Assembly: GCA_037951105.1 (NCBI GenBank)
Contig: JBAMJV010010036.1
Location: forward strand, 30,467 to 94,466
Direction: 5' to 3'
Length of the DNA: 64,000 bases
Origin: Echinarachnius parma
Lineage: Eukaryota; Echinodermata; Echinoidea; Clypeasteroida; Echinarachniidae
Part shown: piece by piece, positions 43,886-55,042 of the stretch
How positions within the stretch are numbered: position 1 is the first letter of the stretch
Layout: the number at the start of each line of letters is the position of its first letter
Translations under genes and position numbers: made by a program
Notes under the pieces: generated by a model
Seen by the model: the letters and a program-made list of their open reading frames with translations, nothing else
What the model was told of the DNA's origin: nothing
The model's database searches: none

Positions 43886-44285
43886 GTTTGAATTGACTGT
43901 TTAAAGCCAGATTTGTTTTTTGCAATTCATTTGAACATTAAAAGGCTCGAGATAAAACAATCTGTTTACCATCAGATTCAATTCAACCGCATATACGCAG
44001 CATGCAAAAGCTATGCAAGCGCACGTGTGCACGGCATGCGGGGTTGTCGACCAATCTCCAGCCAAGTTGAGAGGGGCGAACGGTCGGTGAATTTAGGCCA
44101 AATCTCACTGGCGTGCCGACGGCGTGCATTGAAGTTCCACCAATATGTTTGCATTTAATAAGACTAAGGTTTGATTTTACCACATAAGCCTTTTTTTTTA
44201 AATACTAATTCAACAATATGTATTAATTAGTTTGGCCAATAAATAGATGTTTTAGGTAACTTTCGCAATACCGTAATTTGGCTTT
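43886..44285 (-). mobile_element. Repeat U, copy U1
   Basis: Inverse of U2. Shares AACATTAAAAGGCTCGAGAT, TTTACCATCAGATTC, GCATGCAAAAGCTATGCAAG, GGCATGCGGGGTTGTCGACC and the end CGTAATTTGGCTTT. The distal end is truncated or diverged. The middle is CpG-rich. Confidence 0.7.
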
Positions 44286-44769
44286 CATAATGTGTCTTTA
44301 ATGTTGTTCCTGTGAACAATATCTTCACGGTGTGACAGCGGCAACACAGTGTCACCTCCTTCACTCCCTACCATGCCTACGGTGTTAATTTGTGCCATGG
44401 AATACACGTACTGTTCATATATTCGGCATTTTGGCGGTTAATCTTGGAATCTGGAAATCAAAACGTGAATTTGATCTACCTGTATTTCTCACCGATAACT
44501 CGGACCTATATAAAGCAATGGTTTGTATAGACTATTTCCTTACCCCTTAATTGAATTTTGTGAAATAAATTGCATACAAGAGGCAAATAACTTCCCGAGT
44601 GTTCAGCAATTATATTGTCCTACCTCTGTCCCAAGTTAGATTATGTTTTCTCTGTGGATAAACATTAAACGCTGAAAGTGATTGCGCCGGGGGCATGAGG
44701 GGACGTGCGCCACCAATAATCTGACCCAAAACAAAAAACAATAAAAACATAATAGAACAATCCTTTATA
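44286..44769. other. No gene; family O fragment
   Basis: GGGGGCATGAGGGGACGTGCG with AATAATCTGACCCAAAACA at about 44690-44740 resembles the body of repeat O. Nothing else identified. Confidence 0.4.
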
Positions 44770-45341
44770 TTAAAGTGATCCGTGTAAAGTGTCAGATATT
44801 GCACAAACTGACATTATTTTGAGACTTCAATCCTATATCAATATCATTGTAAAATAGAATTGAAAGATTTGTGAAAGTTTGAAAGAAAACGAACACTGTT
44901 TACCTAGTGAAAAAACGAATATTGAGTTCATATTTTATCACCGAATACTGATGGTCTGTTGTAGATTTGTTGCAGTAATTATCATCCGTTTGATCTTGAC
45001 GATATCCGCACCCGTGTATACAGTAGAGCTACCAGACGGTACGGAATTCATGGAATTTGCGCACGCTAGGCTCAAAGTTCAGTGGGTCGGGAAAATTTCC
45101 CACGAGCGCTGGCGCAGGACGTGTTCAGCGACGACAATTGTACTTTTTATCAAATCCGTTAGCTAACGCTTTTGAAATAATGATTTTCAATGATAATTAT
45201 CTTCATACTAAAGGGACATTTGAAAAAACCGAACCCTATTTTATTCTTCTCTTAACATAAGCTAAACAACACGGCAGAAGAGAAACGAGGAAGCTCCAAG
45301 TATTTTTCGTGGAGTTAGACACTTTACCTGTGTCACTTTAA
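44770..45341. mobile_element. MITE family G, copy G2
   Basis: TTAAAGTGATCCGTGTAAAG at the left and CACTTTACCTGTGTCACTTTAA at the right (inverted termini with TTAA). Towards the right end, CTAAACAACACGGCAGAAGA and GAGAAACGAGGAAGCTCCAA match G1 in inverse. A longer interior than G1. The 95-codon frame inside has no recognisable features. Confidence 0.7.
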
Positions 45342-45450
45342 TGCAAAAATGTTCCGTGTTCCCCCAATAATACGCGTGCCCCCCCCCCCCCCCCCTCCCA
45401 CCTCCTCCCTCTCTCTCACCATCAGTCCGATCAGTCTACACCACTGATCA
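45342..45450 (-). repeat. Family O fragment with poly-C
   Basis: CCCCCAATAATACGCGTG, a poly-C run (about 45380-45396), a CT-rich stretch and CAGTCCGATCAGTC: the inverse of the O head and body, directly after MITE G2. Confidence 0.45.
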
Positions 45451-46159
45451 TATTTAAACCCGTTCATTCTGTTTTAGACATCATTCTTTTTCTTTGTTGC
45501 ATGAACTATCTCTTTCCTCGTTGATTCGAAACTTTGAAATTCGATCACTCGTATGCCATTGCACGTATATTCGACTAATTCAAAGATTAATGTTTAAAAT
45601 ACCCGTTTTCTTTTCCTTTCAGACTAAAACACAAACATTCAAATAATACCACATGTAGCTATTGTATTACGTAGCTATATACCCTCTAAACTTATGTAGG
45701 CATCTCCGGATGTGTAACATTCAATTAAACACTCCGCGGGAACAAAATATAATACTGTATCATAATTGTTTGTGTTCATTGTTATGATCTCTCTGCGATC
45801 GATAATATTGTTGATGTTGACCAGCCTAACAATTCTGATATTTTGTAATTAAATTAAATTTTAAAATGTAAGCCAGTAATTTTGATTGCGGGCTTTAAAT
45901 AACCAAAATCTAATTTCTTGTAGAGGAAACGCACTCGTGTTTAAATAGAAATATAAAATAATACAAAATTCACGGAAGGCGGTATTACGTAATCAAACAT
46001 TTTTTTATTTTTCTCGCTTTAAATTGAATGACAATTTTACGAAATAGAAACACGTTTTAAATCGAATGCAAACAAAATGGTTTCGAATGATCATTATATG
46101 AATTAAAATGCTTTAAAATAATTGAACTTCAAAATACAGCTGCGGTGACAAAATCGCCG
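45451..46159. other. No gene recognised
   Basis: Strongly AT-rich, no structure recognised. Confidence 0.5.
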
Positions 46160-46320
46160 AAATTAAATGCACACAAAATGAATACGTGTGGCCAACTTAC
46201 GAAATTGACCGACAATCCTATATTTCAACCATACTGAACAATTAGTTTGGTCAATAGAGTTGCTTTCCGGTCGTAACTTTCCCAATACTGTTTGTTTACT
46301 TTAAAATATGGAATTTTGTT
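46160..46320. repeat. Repeat U fragment (U3)
   Basis: AACAATTAGTTTGGTCAATA, then GTAACTTTCCCAATACTGT, matches one terminus of U1/U2. The rest of U is not present. Confidence 0.45.
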
Positions 46321-46504
46321 TTTCACGTACAGCAAATGCTTGGCCTGTTTACCATACTGTAACAATAATAACCCCGTTATTAACAACATTATTATTAAAA
46401 ATCAAGATTTTGGGGAGATGGTTAAAATCCCAATTGGCATGTAAATATTAGATGATTTGGTACCTGCATGGACTGCTAGCTACGTAGACTAAATTACATA
46501 ATAA

Positions 46505-47790
46505 CAAACATCACTCAAGACATTTCTAGGTTAATTTATTAAAAATGACAACATCCTAATTTTTAAGCTCCTGATCACAGAAGCAATATTAATCAACCAT
46601 ATTTTAATTACGTGATATTAAATCTCCTTTTATTCTGTAATATTTGTAATTAGTTGGCGGTCAAAACACTTTAAGGCCTATAAGGCCTTTAAGGTTCGAT
46701 GTCCTTGCCGTCCTTCCAATAAACAGTTCGGGGCTAAATAAGGATGGTTCATTAATTTTAATTCTAAAACGGACTGCAATTAGTGTTAAACACGTTTTCT
46801 TCTTAAAACGACCATAATTACCTTAAAGCCAAATAACAGTATTGGTAAAGTTACCTCAAACATCTATACTGGCCAAACTAATTGATCAATATTGTTGAAT
46901 TAGTATGTAGCGAAGGACTTTTGTGGTAAAATTTGAACCTTAGTATCGTTAAATTCAGAAATATCGACGGAACTACAATGCTCGCCGTCAACACGCCAGT
47001 GAGATTTGACCACCCATTCGCCCCTTTCAGCTGGGCTGAAGATTGGTCGACAACCCCGCATGCCGTGCGCACGTGCGCTTGCATAGCTTTTGCATGCAGC
47101 GTATTTATGAGGTTGAATCGAATCTGATGGTAAACGGATTGTTTTATTTCGAACCTTTTAATGCTCAAATAGTCAATTTCAAAGCAGTACGGTATTTGTC
47201 AAAAACTTTACATTAATAGATAAGTTATGATGATTATATTATTTTACATGGTAGGTGATGAAAGCATTTGTTTTTATTTTTTTTTTTATTTATTGTGGGG
47301 CGTTTCTCAATACTGTTATTTGGCTTTGAATATTGTGTTGTGGGTAAACGCACAAACTGCATACTATAGAGCGTGGAGCTTGTTAGTTATATGTATTCAA
47401 TTTAGTAAGGCCAAGAAAATCACTCAACACATTTCTCGCTTAATTAATTTCAAATGACAACATTCTCATGTATAAAGCGCATGATCACAGAGGCAATTAA
47501 TCAACCATATTTGAATTACTTATAGTATAGCCTCGGTTGCTACAGACTGCGCAGTAAATACTCTAATTCATTGTATAGTTCATCAAGCAATATAATACAA
47601 AGTAATCACCAAACAAGTTTCTTTTTCTACTGTAAGTACATGTATTTCATAATAACATCATGATTTATTCAGTTCATGATCAGACATGGAATTAATCAAC
47701 CATATTTTTACACTTACATCGTTAGAAGCCTCGGTTAATTTTCCATCATGTTGGCTTGTAATATTTCTAATTAGCGGTCAAGATACTTTC
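46505..47790. repeat. Repeat V, three diverged copies around U2
   Basis: V1 at about 46505-46680, V2 at about 47418-47560 and V3 at about 47604-47790 share ATCACTCAxxACATTTCT, AATGACAACATxCT, TGATCACAGAxGCAATTAAT and CAACCATATTTxAATTAC. V1 and V3 also share TAATATTTxTAATTAG and GCGGTCAA. Local duplications, strongly diverged, non-coding. Confidence 0.6.
46825..47327 (+). mobile_element. Repeat U, copy U2 (complete, with TIR)
   Basis: TIRs AAAGCCAAATAACAGTATTG at the left and AATACTGTTATTTGGCTTT at the right define an element of about 503 bp. The middle is CpG-rich (GGTCGACAACCCCGCATGCC) and the right half AT-rich. Shows that the U fragments elsewhere are pieces of a TIR element. Confidence 0.75.
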
Positions 47791-47876
47791 ATCATGTTCA
47801 TGCCTGGATATATAAGCCAAGAATAATCAACATTATTAAAGAGAGGCGTCCAATGCCCTATATAGGTTAGCCTCGT

Positions 47877-48419
47877 TTAAAGGGGTAGTTTAGTTTTGGT
47901 AGAGAGGGCGCTGCACATCGCAATTTTTTGGTGAGGTAATGAAAAACTGAGTGTCGAATTTGAGAGAACATGCAATTTTAATGGCAGAATAAACTTTATT
48001 TGGTCAAAATCGACCCAGAAACGGCTGAAATATCAATAAATATATCTGATCTTATAATTATTTGGGGCCCAAATAATTAGATGATTTTTTGAAATTTTTA
48101 AAAAAATGCTTGCACTTTTTCAAAAAATTTTAAAAGCGTTTTTTAAATGGTTGTTGATGATCTCGCTATTTAATCATTATATCAACAAAACATCACATGC
48201 ATAATTTTGGTTGAAAATGGTTGAAACCAATGCCTTACAAAAAAGCGCCCTCTTGTGTTTTAATGGCTCTTTTTGAATGATAACAGGCGTTTTACTTGGT
48301 CGTTTGTAATTTTGTATACCTTTCGAGCATGGTGAAGTTATAACTATTAGTTTATAATGTTACTGTGCAGGTTTTGGCTACTAAAGTTCAGCCTTACCAA
48401 AACTAAACTACCCCTTTAA
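47877..48419. mobile_element. MITE family B, copy B6
   Basis: TTAAAGGGGTAGTTTAGTTT to AACTAAACTACCCCTTTAA. The interior closely resembles the inverse of B2 (TTTGGGGCCCAAATAATTAG). Same orientation as B3 and B4. Confidence 0.85.
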
Positions 48420-48568
48420 GTCATCGTATCATGGTTTATTATGCGTAATCAACCTGAAATAGGAAAAGATGAACATTTTGGTTAAAGGTTAATGAGTGGA
48501 AATGATTTCTAAACAGTAGCTAGACACCTTCTTAAGATCTTTAAAAAGAAGGGGGAAAAAACCTACTT

Positions 48569-48836
48569 CAGGCCCGTATAGCCAGGGGGTGCGGTGCGTT
48601 GGGTGCGTACGCATCCCCCAAATTCAGAAAGGTCCACTGTTTATTGGTCTCGGTTCGGCCATCTAAACCAATGGTCACGGGGCACGATTGGTCTTGGCGA
48701 AGACCACCCCCCCCCCCCCAATCCCCCGCTTACACAACTCACCTAGCACCCAGTGGTGTCAGTCTCGGCCACAATTGGTCTCGGTCCCGTTTCGGTAAAC
48801 TACGCACCCCCTTGAAAAATCCTGGCTACGGGCCTG
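48569..48836. mobile_element. Repeat P, copy 1
   Basis: TIR CAGGCCCGTATAGCCAGG at the left and CCTGGCTACGGGCCTG at the right. TACTT flanks both ends (48564-48568 and 48837-48841). The interior has repeated GGTCTCGG/CCGAGACC words and a C run. The P1 and P2 termini agree. Non-coding, about 268 bp. Confidence 0.75.
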
Positions 48837-48939
48837 TACTTCAGAAATGCAAACGCATTTTTGGTTTACTCCTCCAATCATGCCAATTGAACCTCATAGC
48901 CTCAAACTTATAAATACACGGACGCACATACACACACAT

Positions 48940-48992
48940 ATATATACACACACACACACGCACGCGCGCACACACACACGCACACACGCACC

Positions 48993-49034
<42 letters not shown>

Positions 49035-49091
49035 TGGACACACGCACACGCGCACACACACCAGAGCCGTATATATACGGCTCTGACATAC

Positions 49092-49160
<69 letters not shown>

Positions 49161-49211
49161 ACGTATATATACGGCTCTGACACACACACACACGCGCACG
49201 CGCACACACAC

Positions 49212-49265
<54 letters not shown>
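48940..49265. repeat. (CA)n array with embedded palindromes
   Basis: CA/CACG repeats with GAGCCGTATATATACGGCTC at about 49063-49084 and a decayed copy (CGTATATATACGGCTC) at about 49161-49178, each followed by TGACA(C/T)ACAC. Cys/Val- or Thr/His-rich frames are artefacts. Confidence 0.9.
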
Positions 49266-49269
<4 letters not shown>

Positions 49270-49299
49270 TTACATGGGCATACTTGTGGGCACCCGACT

Positions 49300-50590
49300 G
49301 GCTTGGTACGAACAGTCACGTCACGTTCACGTTAACGTCACGTAAACGGTTCTGTACCTTTTGTGAAACAGGTCACCCAAATCTACGAAGTGTTGGGTAA
49401 AGTGACCCAACAATTTGTCGTTTTCCATGCCAGTAAAACTCGAAGTGTCGCGTTAACCAAATCGTGACGTGAGCGTTTAATCAAGATTTTTAAAATTGCA
49501 AACGCTTGTTACTAAGACTAGACATACACACACAAAGAGATTTTAAAATGTCGACGAAAATGCCGATACCCCCTTATCAAATCTTTTCAATCATTATGTT
49601 TATAATATGTACGTGCATAATTCAGAGTAATCTGAGACGATAATATGCAGTTCTGTCATTTAGGTAATGTACAACCATACCACTTGCATTATTTGTCTTG
49701 TTATTGGAGTATTTCTGAAGACGTGTCGTGCGTGGATTTTGGCAAATGTTGATTTCCAGCTGAATTGCTACACGCAGCGGACAATTCAGTTCGGATACGC
49801 CTGAAGTTCCCGTGCTCGACGTCTGAGCGTACTGGCCCTTAACGGCGTTGTATGTGCATGCCTGTGAAAGTGAGTGAGTGAGTGAGTGAGTTGCAGTGAT
49901 CAATGAGTTAAAAGTAATAAAACAATGATTTGATTAATAGTGTTTATTTATGGTTATTGAATCGAGTCAATCTATCAATTAATCAGTCAATCATTATAAT
50001 GAAACAAATCAACAATCACACCAACCAATCAATATTAAATAAATCGATTAATATATTTGACATTCGAACTAGCTACTTGTAGGCAGTGGCGTACCCAGGA
50101 TTTTTTCAAGGGGTGGGTGTAGGGGGGGGGATATTTCGTCAGACAAATTGAAGTAAGCGGGGGGAGTGTGGGTAGGGGGTGTCCGTAGAAAATGACCGCA
50201 GCCGAGGACGAGACCAGGACCGGTCACAAATTTCGAGGCCGAGACCAAGACATTTCTTGAATTATGTAAGGGGGTGGGGATGGGGGTAGGGGTTGTCCAT
50301 CCCCCTGCCCCCAGGCCTGTGTACGCCTATAATTGGTATTTACAGTATAGGTAGGACGGGTTTGTTCAGGAAATTTACCGAGAATTAGTCTCTTCTCAAC
50401 GACAATTTACATTAATTTGTTTTACGCAAGCGCCAATTTACGTGAGCTTTCATGAATTGCATATAGTACATCTACAAACTGTTGGGTCACGTAACCCAAC
50501 ACTTCGTAGATTTGGGTGACCTGTTTCACAAAAGGTACAGAACCTTCACGTGACGTGACGTGAACGTGACGTGACTGTTCGTACCAAGCC
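49300..50590. mobile_element. Mutator-like element with about 115-bp TIRs and 9-bp TSD
   Basis: Left TIR 49300-49421 and right TIR 50474-50590 agree over about 115 bp with few differences (termini GGCTTGGTACGAACAGTCAC; inner CACCCAAATCTACGAAGTGT). CACCCGACT is repeated exactly at 49291-49299 and 50591-50599. Long TIRs plus a 9-bp duplication are the hallmark of the MuDR/Mutator superfamily. Tandem ACGTGACGT words lie just inside each end. The interior has no transposase: it holds a (GTGA)n run near 49868 and a poly-G type P/O repeat at 50084-50333. Confidence 0.85.
50084..50333. repeat. Poly-G repeat related to P, inside the Mutator-like element
   Basis: CAGTGGCGTACCCAGGATTT at the left and CAGGCCTGTGTACGCCTAT at the right, with G-rich GGGGG runs and GAGGCCGAGACCAAGAC words as in P1 and P2. 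A separate insertion or captured piece. Confidence 0.5.
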
Positions 50591-50916
50591 CACCCGACTT
50601 GTGGGGTACCCTTGTGCTATTACAGGCTGAAGGAGTGCTACTACAAACTGTTTTTTTTCCACAAAATCTTTGCAACGAAAAAAGGCAACCTTCTGAGTGC
50701 ATGGGAGGGTAGGGGTGTGTCTAGACAAATTTTTTTTCCTCAAGTATCACTTATGGGGCACAGTCAGAAGATTTTGTCACATAATTCTTTGAAGCTAAAT
50801 ACGCCGATTTAAGGCTAGTCCTTAGTGGGGTCTATGATTTATTCCCCACAAGGAAAAAATACCCCACAAGTATATAATTGTACCCACACGAGACCCCACA
50901 AGAATGCCGGCGTGAA

Positions 50917-50937
50917 CACACACACACACACACACAC
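50917..50937. repeat. Short (CA)n
   Basis: CA dinucleotides directly before the poly-T that marks the LINE 3' end. Confidence 0.8.
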
Positions 50938-50938
50938 T

Positions 50939-51265
50939 TTTTTTTTTTTTTTATGATTTTTTATTTCTCCAAATTATTAACATAACATTTACAATTGAAT
51001 AACATTTTTGAAAATACAAATTTACATCTCAAGTGTACAAATCAAGTGTAATTCACAAAAATTTAACACAATGGAGATTTAACAAAAAATAAAAAGAAGT
51101 AAGACACGCTACTTCTCTCATCCCCCCTTCCCCACCCCCTGCACACTCACCCTCCCCCCCCCCCCCCGCCCCCCAACCCTACCCCGGAAATCTGCTCACA
51201 TAATAATAATAATAATGCTTACAAAATACATATTTAAATCAATACTTTTTTAATACTTGTTTTTA
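50939..51265 (-). mobile_element. LINE 3'-UTR fragment, second copy
   Basis: On the minus strand: a 3' UTR with a poly-G (plus-strand poly-C) run, ending ATAAAAAATCATAAAA and poly-A (plus-strand poly-T 50939-50953). It resembles the UTR of the adjacent copy at 51266-51620 section by section (ATAACATTTACA, TAATGGAGxTTA, AAATAAAAxxAxxTAAxACA, poly-C). A separate severely 5'-truncated copy inserted at the poly-A end of the other, or a tandem UTR. Confidence 0.6.
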
Positions 51266-52370
51266 ATTTTTTTTTTTTTTTTTTTAAGTGATTTTTATTC
51301 CTCCATATATAACATTTACATTTGAATATACATACTAAACAAAATATACATATACAATTATAATGAACGAAAATAGAAATGGTTATCTTACATACATAAA
51401 CAAATACAAATCAACTGTATATTCAATTTCCTAACTTCATAAAATAAACATAATGGAGGTTATATAACTAAAGATAAAAGGAAATAAAACATGCTCTTTT
51501 ACCCCCCTCCCCCCCCCCCCCCCCCCCCATTTAGCCCAAGAAAAACCCCATCCCCACCCAACCACCGATCACACCACAGTCACACACATACCTCAGACAC
51601 CCATTCCAGTATATCTGCTCGATTTCAACCTAAAGAGTAATTAATTAATCAATATAGAAAGCTGTCACATTCAGTTAAAAGAGTAGAGACTCAGAACCTT
51701 AATAATAATTAACAAATTCCCTATAATTCTAACAAAATTAAATTAATCATATTACATGTATTTTATGGTGTTCCCACTTTTGTAAGTGAACTCCTAATTT
51801 ACCCTTTTTAATAGCCATTTTTTTTTCTTCTTTTTCATAATCCAAAATAATTTTCTGTACTTTCCGTACAGAAGGAAGTACACCTTTTATTCTAAAAGAA
51901 TAAATAGTATGTTTTAACAAAAAAATAATAGAGTTACAATACTTAACTCTATGCGATCTACCTGCCAGTCCTAAATAAATTATTTTCCAATCAACATTCC
52001 TAATTTCAATGAAATCAAAATATTCTATTATATCTAACCAAAACCTTTGTACGTATAAGCATTTAAAAAATAAATGTGAATATGTCTCAATCTCATTTTT
52101 ACAAAAAGAGCATAAATTATCAATAACAAATCCAAACCTAAATAAATGTTCTTTTGTATATAATGCCCTATGCAATAATTTATATTGAAATTCTCTCAAC
52201 TTACCCCCAAAACTACGCTCTTTTATCTTAAAAATATATTCTTCAATTCTTCATTACTATAATCAAAATTAGTATGTCCATCCCCAATACACAAATTATA
52301 TTCCTTTTGAAAGCTTTTAACTAAATATTCATACATATGCCTAGATTTTAAATCAACTAACATTCCTACA
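51266..52370 (-). mobile_element. L1/Tx1-type LINE, 5'-truncated
   Basis: Minus strand: ORF2 C-terminus (51747-52370), 3' UTR with a poly-C/G run at about 51502-51530, AT-rich end and poly-A (plus-strand poly-T at about 51268-51286). The 5' part with endonuclease and reverse transcriptase is missing, as in a typical 5'-truncated LINE insertion. Confidence 0.75.
51747..52370 (-). pseudogene. LINE ORF2 C-terminus with zinc-binding domain, frameshifted
   Basis: The downstream frame (51747-52199 plus its upstream extension) holds the zf-RVT type segment: KLREFQYKLLHR, then CSFCKNEIETYSHLFFKC, FWLDI, and ends lysine-rich before the stop. The Cys-x2-Cys ... His-x4-Cys spacing is intact. A one-frame shift at about 52212 separates it from the upstream part (LKSRHMYEYLVKSFQKEYN, SNEELKNIF). 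Such a domain follows the polymerase in L1/Tx1-like ORF2. The frameshift and truncation make it non-functional. Confidence 0.75.
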
Positions 52371-52748
52371 CACTCACACTCACGCACATACACACGAAAA
52401 CGAACACACGTGACAAATATCATTGTCTCTCTTAACCCGCCCTCTTTGGATTGAACCTGCTTCCGCCACTTCCCTTACAGTAATGTAAAACAGTATTAAA
52501 CAGGACTACATCATATCAGAAGGCGTCTCCGGCTGATTAACAGTAGTCTGAGACAGGCTTTGCACCATCTCTAGTTTCACGATTTCTAATCATGCTTAGA
52601 GTGCTAATATTTCTCCGTCGATCCGTAGAGGAAGATTGAGTGGGGATTGAGAGAGGAACACGATTCCCTTTTGTAGGACTACTAAACAGATATCATGGTG
52701 ACCCAATCGTCTTGCACTTTCAGAATTGTTTTGCTATAGTTCAAGGAG
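52371..52748. other. No gene recognised
   Basis: Begins with a CACT/CACA-rich stretch next to the truncated LINE 5' end. The rest is unremarkable. Confidence 0.4.
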
Positions 52749-53164
52749 CAGGCCCGTGTAGCCAGGATTTTTCAAGGAGGGAGGGGGGGTGCGTAATTTA
52801 CAAAAACGGCACGAGACCGAACGTGGCCGAGACCGAGGACCACTGGTTGAGTCGTGTAAGCAGGGGGGGGGGGGGGGGGGGGGGTGGGGTGGGGTGTCCG
52901 TTGCCAAAATTGTTCGAGGCCGAGGTCGAGACCACTGGTAAAGTTGCGTAAATGGGGGGGGGGGGGGGGGGGGGCGTCTGAGACCACTGGTTTAGATGGC
53001 CGAGACCGATAAAAAGTGCATCCGAGACCGATAAAAAGTGGACCCGAGACCGACAAAAGAGTGGACCTTTCTGATTTTAAAAAAAAGTTTGTTTGGGGGG
53101 TGCGTATGCTCCCAACGCACCCCCCCCCCCCCCCCCCCCTCTCTCTTCCCTGGCTACGGGCCTA
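52749..53164. mobile_element. Repeat P, copy 2, with three long G/C runs
   Basis: CAGGCCCGTGTAGCCAGG at the left and CCTGGCTACGGGCC at the right. GAGACCGA-type words recur about every 30 bp. Runs of 22 G (52863), 21 G (52954) and 20 C (53120) are embedded. Expanded relative to P1. Non-coding. Confidence 0.7.
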
Positions 53165-53205
53165 TCAGCCTATGTGGGCAGGTGGGGCACTTAGTTTCCC
53201 TTTTG

Positions 53206-53742
53206 GTGGGAGTTCATGCCCCCATCTATTTATGCATTTCCCATTCCTAGGAGGGAAACACATACTTCTTTTTGTTTGTTTACATTTGTATATTTTATCA
53301 CGGGATTTACACTCCGCCAAGAGGCCGCCATCGTTCTCAAGTTTACAGCTCATGATGGCGGGCTCCTGCTTTTATGTGCATTCTGCATTACTTTTAATGG
53401 GGAAATTATTTGTGTTTGTACTACATCTTACATACTCAAAACTCGTCTATTTATTTTTAAATGCTTGAAAATGTAATGTAGAATTAGTAGGTGGGAGTTC
53501 ATGCCCCCATCTATTTATGCATTTCCCATTCCTAGGAGGGAAACACATACTTCTTTTTGTTTGTTTACATTTGTATATTATATCACGGGATTTACACTCC
53601 GCCAAGAGGCCGCCATCGTTCTCACAGTTTACAGCTCATGATGGCGGGCTCCTGCTTTTATGTGCATTCTGCATTTACTTTTAATGGGAAATTATTTGTG
53701 TTTGTACTACATCTTACATACTCAAAACTCGTCTATTTATTT
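53206..53742. repeat. Two-copy tandem duplication, period 285 bp
   Basis: GTGGGAGTTCATGCCCCC starts both 53206 and 53491, and about 250 bp follow almost unchanged (GAGGCCGCCATCGTTCTCA, CTCATGATGGCGGGCTCCTG, ACTCAAAACTCGTC) with only a few single-base indels. A recent duplication. The frames in it (up to 150 codons) are broken by the indels and not recognised. Confidence 0.85.
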
Positions 53743-54118
53743 TTGTATTATGTATTTGTTTGAAAAATGCAGACAAAAACAGTAATAAACAAAAATACAA
53801 GACAAACCTCACTCTGACACAACAGACTTGCACTTTACTGCTTGCTTTGATTGTTCAATTTGCGTAGCTGGCAGAGACAAACGGGTCAGTTCCCCCCTCG
53901 GTGGTAATATCCACCTGTTTGTTGCCCCCCTCCTGTCAGATAATCATTTATAATAATTGTCTTTGTATTTACATTGTCATCACGGAGATGACATATCAGC
54001 CTGACTACTAAACATCCAACATGGAGATATATGCTCATGGCATAGCTGGTGGGGGAAGTGAGGCCAATTCCCCCTTCCTTTGATTGTTTGGCCCCTTCCC
54101 TCCGAACACATGCACATA
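53743..54118. other. No gene recognised
   Basis: Mixed composition. A short inverted match GTGGTAATATCCACC at 53900. Nothing recognised. Confidence 0.4.
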
Positions 54119-54253
54119 CAGCACGCACAACACGCACACATACACACACACACACACACACGCACACTCACACACACAGACACACACGCACACACCACAC
54201 ACGCCTGCACACACGCACACACGCAACACGCACACACGCACACACACACACCC

Positions 54254-54324
<71 letters not shown>

Positions 54325-54410
54325 CACACACACACACACACACACAACACACACACACACACACACACAACACACACACACACACACACACCACACACAC
54401 ACACCCCACG
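54119..54410. repeat. (CA)n array
   Basis: About 290 bp of CA repeats with CG and CC interruptions. The six overlapping frames are artefacts. Confidence 0.95.
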
Positions 54411-54662
54411 TCGTGACACTCAGCCATACTACATAGACCAATGTTATTAAACCGTCAAAGACGCCCGCGTTAGAGAATTCAGTTCTTTATGAGGTCTGGT
54501 TCAAACCCAAGAGCGATATTTACCATGGCGGGGGTGGGGAGAGGGTGCTATGGGCAGGTGGGTGTAGCACTTCGTAAGCATTGATTATACTTTGGGCACT
54601 CGAAATGCAGCAAAGCTTTCCCCGCACAATCTTCCGAAGATGCCGACTTCAGAATTCCGTTA

Positions 54663-54712
54663 TGGCCTAGTCCCACTGCACCGTTTCTCCTTCCGTTTCC
54701 TATCCGACCAAA

Positions 54713-54795
<83 letters not shown>

Positions 54796-55042
54796 AGATG
54801 ATGATGATGATGATGATACACAGCACTTGTATGGCGCCATTGATCTGTTCAAACAGTAAAATGCGGCGAAATGGTCAGTATCTAGCAAATGTTGAAGTTC
54901 CATAACGTTTTGTTTCACGCGAAACGCGCGGAGCCAAATTAAAAATATCCTATACCAGTCCATTCCGATCTGCATCATTTCGTTTCCTTTAGTACCTTCC
55001 GGACGTCAAACGAATAGGAAACAGTGCAGTGGGACTAGGCCA
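54663..55042. mobile_element. MITE S, PIF/Harbinger-like, inside tandem repeat T
   Basis: TIRs TGGCCTAGTCCCACTGCACC and GCAGTGGGACTAGGCCA. TTA on both sides (54660-54662 and 55043-55045) fits the 3-bp TWA duplication of PIF/Harbinger. Contains the (GAT)n array. Also GAAACGCGCGGAGCCAAATT. No coding content. Confidence 0.75.
54712..54817. repeat. (GAT)n microsatellite
   Basis: About 105 bp of GAT repeats inside MITE S. Poly-Asp, poly-His and poly-Ile frames are artefacts. Confidence 0.95.

Noticed and set aside
48841..49319. Cysteine/valine- or histidine/threonine-rich proteins
   Set aside because: Translations of CA/TG microsatellites; the same applies at 39.4 kb and 54.1-54.4 kb.
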